In this document: positions 56,163 through 64,000 of the stretch, piece by piece
How the letters are laid out: every line of letters starts with the position of its first letter
Numbering within the stretch: position 1 is the first letter of the stretch
DNA from: Polyporus tsugae
Taxonomy: Eukaryota > Basidiomycota > Agaricomycetes > Polyporales > Polyporaceae
Reading direction: 5' to 3'
DNA length: 64,000 bases
NCBI GenBank assembly: GCA_024305745.1
Contig: JAHRBS010000004.1
Span: forward strand, 2,976,001 to 3,040,000
The notes under the pieces: generated by a model
Told to the model about the DNA's origin: nothing
Seen by the model: only the letters and a program-made list of their open reading frames with translations
Database searches by the model: none
Program-made: the position numbers and the translations under genes

Positions 56163-58939
56163 ATGACTACTATCCCTGCTCCAACCATCGTCCTCCCCAA
56201 GGAGGAGTGGGCCGACGCCGACTTTGACCTCCCCGACGACGATCACATCCATGCTTCCGACGTCGAGTCGGACAAGGAGGACGAGGACTGGGATATGGAG
56301 ATGAATCTGGGAAAGACGGGCGGATCCAAGGCGCAGCTTGTCCTTCAAGGCATGGCTGCAAGATCAGGTCCGTCCAAAATGGCTCCCCAAATGTTCACCA
56401 TCCGTCCCCCTCTCCCTCAAACCCAATCGACCGACGAGGACGAGGACGACGAGGGAGTGTCGACCATTAAAGTTACCGCGCTTCCCAAAGCCGTTGCCGT
56501 CAAACCGCCCCAGAGCCCCATCGACGAGGATTTTGAAGACGGCTTCGCCCTCCCGTCGGATCTCACTACCCTTTCCCTCCGGCCGCTATCCCTTGCCCAC
56601 CGCACTTCCAAGTCGTCCCTCGAATGGGGCGACAGGGACCAAACCTCTTCATCCCAATCCTCGGACGCCTACTCCAACTTTGGCTTCACCGATACCTCAC
56701 CATCATCCAACTACACCTCGGCCTCTCTCCCGGAGACAGAGACAGAGGAGGATGAGGAAGAGGAGGATATCCTTGAGGGTCTGGATGTCCCGTCAGGGCT
56801 ATTCGAATCTGGCTCGGGCGCAAAGAAGCTAGGCAAGATCCTTGAGCTCAAGAAGAAGACCGCCTTCGCCGACGACCGGGTGAAGATCGCCTCTCCTGAC
56901 CCCGAAGACGATTTCGAGATTGGCCTCGAGATTGGCAACGACACTGAGCTCAGCCCTAGTCGTCTCCTTCAGACCGCCCACAGCGCCATTCGCTCCACCT
57001 CAGCCTCTCGCAGCAAGAGTGCGCCACCACGCCCCCCCGCCGCCCTTCGTCCGCCTTCGCGCCTGAAGGGTGAGCGCGCAAAGTCCCCCAGCAACCCTCC
57101 CGTTTCCTCAATGTCGCAACTCCGTCGGATAACCGCTCCTCCCGCCTCCCCTCCCTCGAGCAGGACAGCACAACCAGTTCGCGCCCAGACGTATAGCCAA
57201 GCTGTCGCGTCTCCCTCCTCCTCAATGACCTTCCTGGCTGCCAAGCCCGGAAGTTTGCGTATCCAGAAGTCGCATTCAGGATTGAAGCCCCCTTCACCGC
57301 CAGCAACACGGAAACTCGGCCGCAAGGCTTCCCTGCCATCCATGTCAGAATCAAGCCAACCCCAAGCGTCAGGCTCTGCGTCAGGTTCTGCGGCGTTAGG
57401 TCCAGGTCCTGTTGCTCGCTACGATACACCTACGGCGTCGTCAAAGGCGAGGGTGCACACCACTACAGCAGGTCGTTTCTACGGCCTTGAATACACCGTT
57501 CCACCCACTCGTCCCTCGACCCCGTCATCCAATCCCGCGGCGCTCAGACTGACGATGCCGACGTCATCGTCACGGCTGAAGTCCCGTACACCAATTTCCA
57601 ATGTATTTCCAGGCCCCACGTCTGCTCCTCTAGCCCGCTCTACGTCTCCCCTTCCTCCGCCCCGCCCCCCCTCTCGGCCCCCTTCCGCTGCCTCTTCCGC
57701 TGCATCAGCAGCGTCAATACGGTCGAAACACACACAAAGTGCAAGCCTCACAAACGCGCCGAAAGTGCTCAAGAAACCAAAGAGAACACGCACTTACGGC
57801 GACGGAACGGAGCTTGATCTCTTTGACGACCTCCCAACAGACCGCGATAAGGAAGGCAAATACCGAGTACAGCCAAAAGGCTATGGAAATCGTGTCCCTG
57901 GCGCGTCATATCCAAAGTCTTCGGAGGCCTCTGCGGCGGGCACGATCCGGCGAAAATCCACTCGCAATTTCTCCAGTGGTAATGGTCAGTGCTACATTCT
58001 TCTATTGTTTTGTAGACGCCCCTGGTTGACAACATCGGCGCTGCTCTTTCAGAATCGTCGAAAGCGCCAGCTTCGTCCAAGTCGCTTAAGCGTACAGCTC
58101 GGATCGAGTTCCCGTCAAAGCCCACAGAACCGTCAAAACCGGAACGCAGTAAGGATGCGGAAGTCAAGAAGAAGAAACTCGCCTCCCCGTCATATACGAG
58201 GAGAAAGCCGACTCTCATCCGCAACTTGGGTGGTGCTGGCCCAGCTAAAGGTATGAGGATCTATAGACTGCGATGTTCTGCGAGATGCTCAGTTTCTCGC
58301 AACGTTGCAGTCGTTGGCGAGATGAAGTGGAACCCAACCACACTGCGTTGGGAAGGAAACGACTCAGCGCTTAAGGATTTCGATGCCGCTATGGTGTCGA
58401 CTCGACCTGCACTCATTACCCATCTCACTGGATCCTCCATCGGCTCGCCAGTAGGCTCATTTGCCTCCGGTGCACGCGTTGTCGGCAACATGATCTTCGA
58501 CCCCCATCGCATGTGCTGGATATCGACGCTCCCACCGGACGAGGACGAACCAGACGTCTTCGCCGAACTGGCCGATGACGAGGGTGACGACGACTGGGAA
58601 CAGAAGGGCGGCACAATTCGCGCAAGCCAACAACTCTCGGGGTCCCAAGGATCCATCGCCCCCTCTGACAAGTCGTCCAACTCCTCGGCATCGCGCATCG
58701 AGCCGCCGAGCCCGGCGCGCAGCCACTCACGGAGCATGTCCGAGTCCGAGAGCGACCGGTGCTCGCGGGCGTCGATGGTCTGCGACATCGACGACTCCTT
58801 CGTCGAGAAGTGCAGGCTCGCGGAGGAGCGCCACCGGTCGGAGCTCAAGAACTGGCTCTCTGTGGGCCATGACGTCTTCGCCGACCCCGACCGCTCGTAT
58901 TTGTACGAGATCCGTGCGCTTGCCACGCGACAATACTAG
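56163..58939 (+). CDS. BYR4: Byr4/Bfa1-like subunit of the Spg1/Tem1 GTPase-activating complex
   Basis: Three exons (56163-57984, 58053-58250, 58311-58939) give 882 residues. The N-terminus is acidic (KEEWADADFDLPDDDHIHAS) and the middle is a long Ser/Pro-rich disordered region with acidic patches (TETEEDEEEEDILEGLDVPS). The C-terminal part carries the conserved Byr4 block: TYGDGTELDLFDDLPTDRDK, RRKPTLIRNLGG, VGEMKWNPTTLRWEGND, VVGNMIFDPHRMCWISTLPP and SFVEKCRLAEERHRSELKNW. In S. pombe, Byr4 scaffolds the Cdc16 GAP on Spg1 at the spindle pole body and restrains septation; in budding yeast Bfa1-Bub2 plays the same part on Tem1. I infer the same role. The many SP/TP sites would suit control by cell-cycle kinases. 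Confidence 0.87.
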
Positions 58940-60350
58940 GCACCCATGCTGGTACATATTACATACTGGTGCTCGGCCCTGGACGCCCAATTCCACATTC
59001 GACTCGGCTAGAGGTGTATTACGACAATCTCGCATTTGTTCCTCGTCCCTCCTCGATATGCACACCCCTTGCTTTCTTCTCTGTCAATGCTTTGCGGCAT
59101 CTCATGATATTCATGACGACCACTCATGATTCTCCTTTTTGTTTTGTTCCTTTGTTCATAGCTCTCTCTCGGCTCTCGCGCCCACTAGCTCACCGCGTTC
59201 CTACTACTCGATCACTTTCTCCTCGTCCCGGTCATGCACTTTTTTTCGCTTTGTTGATATTGACACCGGTCCCATCCGCCCCCCCCCTCCCCGTTACCCC
59301 TGTGCCGCCCCTCTTCACGTTCGCCCTGTCTATACCTTGCTCCTTGTTCTCTTGGATGCTACCCTCGTTCATAGTCTCGCGACTGTATGAAACCAAACAA
59401 CCATGAATATACAATTATGTCTCCATCTTCTCAAAATCCTAGCGTATCACGACGCATAGGCCACTTGTCATTCATCAAGGGATAACTGCTACATATCAAG
59501 ACCGCGCCGAGGGCTAGCGTACGTAGGTGTGATCAGGGCTTTCGAGACATGTGTAGGGGAGACTAACTAGCCATTGAAACAGTAAGAGGAAGCTTAAGTA
59601 ACGTGAACCACGAGATATATAGAGGGCAAGAGACGAACAAAACCACGACGACAAAAACAAATACATAGTTTCTCGGAGGACAGACAGACAATACTACTTC
59701 ACAGTACGCATAGATCGGGGGATCAACTATGGAAGGCGTGCGGTAGTGGTTGGGGCACCGGCTGGATCGCGCTCTCCCTGACGTCGCCTACACAAGCACA
59801 AAGACGACGCGCAGGTGGATGCGGAAGAGGGGACGGGAGAGGATGGTTGGAGATGGTGGTGTACGCGGGTGGAAGGGTTGTATGAATCAAGGAAAGATAG
59901 TCAAGGGTATAAATACGCGGAAGAAAGGGCTCGGTGCCCTCACGGCGTCGAGAATGGAAGGATGTGGGGGACGTAATACGGGACGAGTCTACGGTAGACC
60001 TATCGGTACACGAGAGGATGGAGAGGGATGCATATGGTGACGCGGCTCTGCGGAGATGGAGGACCCAAGCCTGTGCTGGTCTTCGCGTCTCCGTTCCATC
60101 GGGGGCGGGGGCGGGAGCGTCTGAACGCACCGGAGCCAGCGTCAGGAGAGATGAGCAAGGGACAAGAACTAAGAAAGGATAGGGATGGCATAGCGCGGGC
60201 AACAAGGCGACAAGAACGACAGCAACAAAGCGATAATACGACGACAATAAGAAAGTGTGGAAGATAGAACGCCTAGCGAGGATAGCCTGATTACGACGGA
60301 ACGCGACGCGAAGGAAGGACAGAAGGGAAGCCAGAACAGATCGAGACAGC
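58940..60350. other. Convergent intergenic region BYR4 / zinc-finger gene
   Basis: Two 3' ends face each other across 1.4 kb. The left half is CT-rich, the middle (59400-59720) AT-richer. A 259-codon minus-strand frame (59723-60502) overlaps the end of the next gene in another frame and has low-complexity content; I do not call it. Confidence 0.45.
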
Positions 60351-62775
60351 CTAGTCAAACCCGCTGATGGTTTTCCGCCGTTTCCTCGGCTGGGCGTCCT
60401 GCATCTCACAGTCCCCATCGAGACTGTAAAGGAACTCCTTCCGCGACGTCTTCCTGCCCATCTTAAACGGGCTCCCGAAGGCCGTAACGCCAACGTCGCC
60501 ATCCACCGCGCGGTGTTCCGACTGGCTGTGCTTCCGTCGGCGTGTCTTCTTGTCTAAGATCGCGTCCATGAGCCCGACAGTCGCCGTCAAAGTCCCAAGG
60601 GAGTGCTTGTGGCCGCTCGAGCTGCCGCTGGTCACGATGCTAGAGCTGCTACCACCTGCGTTGGACGCACTTCGCGCCCGGGAACGACTGGGACTGGTCG
60701 CCCTCCGACTTTGGGAGGTGCTATTGCTGGTGCTCGAAGAGAGGGCGAGCCTCGATGACGACCCTCCAGTGGCGGAGAAGAAACCACTGTCGGTGCTGCT
60801 CGTGCTAGCTGACAGCAGCCGACGGCTCTCGCCTTCACCTGGGGTGCGCACAGCACTGTCACCGAAGACGTCCTGCCAAGAAGAAAGCTTGGAGGAGACC
60901 TTGGCGGGGGTTTCGTTGCCGCGAATAGGAATTGCCGGTACGCTGGGGGAGATGTCATCGATATCCATGATCAGGTCGTCCGTGATCATGTTGGAATCGT
61001 CCTTCCCAGAGAAGGGGGAAAGCAAAGGCGTCGCGGAGAAGTTCCCGGTCTTCCCATTGGAGATGCTGGCCCGTCGGCTACGGCTACCCATCTTGGGGCT
61101 CACGGAGCAAGTAGGGGATGGACTAGAGTTGGGATCCTTGACTGGTGAGACGATGCCGTTGATGAACATCTTCGTATGTGGGGTGTATTGAGGAGAGGCA
61201 ACGTCCCAAACCTTGAAGACGGATGGCGTCTTCATTATTCCCAGGTCCCGGTGAAGAGAAGGTGGTGGAGACAGCGGCCGCACCTCATCGCCACGGTCTT
61301 TGGCTTCGGTCAGACCTCGAATGATATCCTCAAGATCGTAATCAAGCGCGGACTTTTCGCCTCCGTTTGGAGTGGACGCGTAGTCAGGAGGGAGTCCAAG
61401 GCCAGGTGTGGTCGGGACCTCCCAACCCGGTTGATCAAAGCGAGACTGAATGGAGACGTTTTCAGCTGACTCGGGAAAGAGTTGGCGAGGGGACATGGAA
61501 AGGAGACTCCTCCTACGGGGCGGGCTGAATATGCTGCGCTTCTCCCGCTCACTTGCAGGCACCAACATGATTGGGCTGACGTCCAAGCCACGAACGTTGG
61601 GACTGGCTTCCACTCTGGCAAGCATTGCCAAGGTGTAGTCGCGAACTTCCTGACCAACCCTCGGGCTGCTGAACTTCCAAGGCTGCCTGGCGGGCATTCG
61701 TGCGGGTGAATGACGGAAGGCGGGAGTCATTAGGGGGTTGTAAGGCGACTCTGGCGGAACCACGATGTCGAATGCTGGCTCAAGGACATTGTCCGTAGCC
61801 TCGCCAGAGGGGATACCCGGAGTTTGCGGGGGAGTGCTCGAAAAAGACGGGCCTTCGGTGAGCGCAGGCTCCTCCTCCCCAGAACTCTGGTTGTCGTGCT
61901 CATCCTCAGGAGTGTTGTCGACGAAGGTGTTCAGGAAGGGAACAGATGGGCCAGCATGACTCGCGGGGAAGTTCGAGGAGCCGACTTCGAGGGATACGAC
62001 GCGACGAATAGCCTTGGGCGCACCGCGTTCCGGAGGATCCTTCTCGGGAGGCTGGGGAGCTGCCTTGTTCTCCTCTGCAAATCACGGTGGGAACCGATCA
62101 GTAAGTTACAGCAAATCATAGACGCTCAGAACCGAGAGACGTACTGTTAGAACTCCGGGCCCCGCGTCCACTGGGACGGTCGTTGGTCTCGCGGCGGTTG
62201 GCCATGGCGATCTTGTGTTTCTCGTAGACATGTCGCCTCCACATTGATTTGGCGTTCACCCCTGCGTACTGCCTACGACAGAGAGTGCACCTGAGACGTG
62301 GCTCTTCACCGTCCTTCCAGCCATCCCTTGCATCCTTCTTCTTTGTTGGACACCACCCACGAGGGGGCTCGAGCTGTGGGGGATAAGCGGCGGCGTTGGG
62401 GCCGATGAAGTCGTTAACGTCGAGAAACCACTCGGGGTGAGCGGCAAGGATGTTGTAAGTGAGACCCGTCTTTTGCTTCTCGGAGCCAGGATAGTCGGTA
62501 AACGGTGGTTTGATGAAGACGCAACCAGGATCGCCAGGAACGGGGTCGAGGTTTACGGCGGCGTTGTTGTTTGCAGAGTGATGTCGCGTTATGGGCTGCA
62601 TACGTGATGACGAGGCAGATCGTGCCGTGTCAAGAATTTGTTGGGCATGTGTGTGACAGAGAGATATGGAGGAGCCGGCGGGTGGGTCGAAGCCAAGGGA
62701 GGCGAATGCACCCTCCATTGAGGAAGGTTTGTTAGAGGGATTGGGGAAGGTGGTAGAGAAGGTGCGATCGGCCAT
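60351..62775 (-). CDS. Unknown Ser-rich protein with one C2H2-type zinc finger
   Basis: Two exons (62145-62775, 60351-62074) give 784 residues. The only recognisable domain is near residues 165-190: RCTLCRRQYAGVNAKSMWRR then HVYEKH, a C-x2-C-x15-H-x4-H finger, preceded by the aromatic block YPPQLEPPRGWCPTKKKDAR. An N-terminal conserved-looking segment has GCVFIKPPFTDYPGSEKQ and LAAHPEWFLDVNDF. The rest is disordered and Ser/Pro-rich, with acidic DDLIMDIDDISPSVPAIPI, and ends in a bipartite basic stretch (QPRKRRKTISGFD) that looks like a nuclear localisation signal. A nuclear, perhaps DNA-binding, role is inferred from finger plus NLS. I do not recognise the family beyond likely fungal-specific. 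Confidence 0.82.
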
Positions 62776-63490
62776 CCAGACACGGAGAGAAAAGAGGGAT
62801 GTGGCTATGACGAGATGGAAAAAGGCGGTGGGTGGAATGCGCCGAGGTCGATATGGGCTGGACGCGTGCGGATAGAGGTGGTGGGGCTAGTAAGATGATG
62901 GACAAGAGAAGACTGACGGTCTGGAGACGAGGGGCGGGGGGCGGGGGGCGAGAGAGTGGGAGGAGGAAGAGCTCAGGCCTCGGGCTCCAGCAGATCTCAG
63001 TCCCACCTGTGACCTTACCCGAACACTCGCATCAAAATTTCCCTTTTCCGGAAGAATCGCGTCTGACGCGTACAGCACGTGATCGAGGTCTCCGCGTTAA
63101 TTCGCACGCGCCCGCATTGAGCAATGAGCAGAGTCTTTCAAAGGACTTGCGTTTCCCCCATGCCTCCAGGCCCGCCCATGTCACTCATTCGACCAATCGC
63201 AACCGCTTTCCATAGTTTCCTACCATATATGTATCCAACTACCGTACATGCCCGCGGGCCAGCGGGGAAGGGCCAGCGAATAACCGAAATTGCATCTGTT
63301 CCGCCCGACGTCGGGTCTGAACCGGTCGCGGGCCCATAATGGCTAAGGCGACTCAGCGTTCAACATCATTGCCAACGCCCGCCCCCCGGTCCCTCCCTCG
63401 TCCAACTTTCAGACTCAGAACGCAAGAGCAATGTACCTGTTGGTCTTGTGCGTCAGCCACCAAGATAGCTCCCGCGTCGATTCGGCAGTC
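62776..63490. other. Intergenic: zinc-finger gene promoter and TMEM256 3' flank
   Basis: A purine-rich stretch (GGGGCGGGGGGCGGGGGGCG, about 62931-62950) lies about 160 bp before the zinc-finger gene ATG. No gene seen. Confidence 0.5.
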
Positions 63491-64000
63491 TCACCCAGCA
63501 ATCATAATGGAACCACCAATCGGCGTGATAGGGCCCATCCATTTGAAGCTGCTCACGTTAGTCAGTTCCGGAAGTTTCACGTCCTTCAACAACGTCACAC
63601 TCACTGATCCCGACCAAGCACCAATGCCACGATGCTCCCAGAAAATAGCATGCTCCCAGCAGCGATGGCAGGGCCGGCAAACTTGTGCACCGCGAACCTC
63701 GGATGGAGAGACACGAGGAGCAGAGCCAGCCCATTGAAAACCTGGATCAATGTCAGCCAAAATGCCGTCTCCCAACAAGAAAGCCGGCTAGCGACCAGCA
63801 TCTGCATAGAAGTGTTCAGACAGTGACACTTACAGCGTAGTGGGATGCCGTCTCCCAGGCGTGGATGTGGTCAGAGGTAATACCTGACCTCTTCCGCAAT
63901 CCATGCGAGCCGAACGCACCAGCGATCACCCCAGCCGCAGCTTGTCCCGATAGAAACCAAAAACAAGGTAGTTAGCACCAGTCATTGCTTCAATATCCGG
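63491..64000 (-). CDS. TMEM256/DUF423 small membrane protein, 5' end beyond the window
   Basis: Three coding blocks are visible. The first exon in the window begins near 63948 after an intron with a CTAAC branch-point sequence, and gives AAAGVIAGAFGSHGLRKRSG then HIHAWETASHYA. The second, from about 63739, gives FNGLALLLVSLHPRFAVHKF and AGPAIAAGSMLFSGSIVALV. The last gives FKWMGPITPIGGSIMIAG and a stop at 63491. FSGSI, TPIGG and the AFGSHGL turn are the DUF423 signatures; the protein should have four helices. The family is found from bacteria (YgdD) to human TMEM256 and has no established function. The initiator exon lies to the right of base 64000. The intron between the last two blocks is near 63560-63620. 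Confidence 0.88.

Noticed and set aside
59723..60502. 259-codon minus-strand frame past the end of the zinc-finger gene
   Set aside because: Overlaps the true 3' exon in another frame, low-complexity content, no homology recognised; probably 3' UTR and chance.

Overview
The window is nuclear DNA from a filamentous basidiomycete, most likely an Agaricomycete such as a polypore. The evidence is GC-rich coding sequence, many short introns of about 45-90 nt with GTRNGY-type donors, very small internal exons, close gene packing on both strands, and protein types usual in mushroom-forming fungi (a Zn2Cys6 regulator beginning with the LRRNQACHQCRRRKLKCD signature, a many-exon P450, a secreted histidine acid phosphatase, Dal5-type permeases). 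The species cannot be read from the sequence. I assign 25 protein genes; the first and last run off the window. I saw no rRNA, convincing tRNA, transposon or CRISPR array. Where exon borders are given they were placed by hand from splice sites, reading phase and family motifs; in most genes the exon lengths sum to a whole number of codons.

Layout. 1-7.2 kb, all on the minus strand: a DUF4203 membrane protein (partial), an MRH4-like mitochondrial DEAD-box helicase and an MFS sugar transporter. 7.4-13.4 kb: MIM2, a mitochondrial PPR protein, the U-box cyclophilin CYP8/PPIL2 and ESCRT-III VPS20. 13.7-26.3 kb: a Zn2Cys6 transcription factor, a gamma-glutamyltransferase-like enzyme, a mitochondrial PP2C phosphatase, a FlaR-like P-loop protein and a cytochrome P450. 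27.3-41.3 kb: VPS18, CGR1, an unknown 894-aa disordered protein, SEC39 and NIP7. 41.6-50.6 kb: the urease accessory protein UreD, a Dal5-type permease, the m-AAA protease AFG3/YTA12 and a phytase-like acid phosphatase. 52.2-64 kb: NRDE2, BYR4/BFA1, an unknown protein with a zinc finger, and a TMEM256/DUF423 protein (partial).

How the genes relate. Most are unlinked housekeeping genes: mitochondrial biogenesis (MRH4, MIM2, PPR, PP2C, AFG3), endomembrane traffic (VPS20, VPS18, SEC39), ribosome assembly (CGR1, NIP7), RNA metabolism (CYP8, NRDE2) and septation control (BYR4). The one pair that may share a pathway is UreD with the downstream Dal5-type permease; six WGATAR motifs lie between them, which would fit nitrogen control.

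I found no clearly new multi-gene system. The most striking feature is gene structure: 5-, 11-, 11-, 12-, 17- and 25-nt microexons fall exactly in signature motifs (third zinc cysteine, Walker A loop, P450 heme loop, MFS GYDQG motif), so standard gene prediction would probably damage these proteins.
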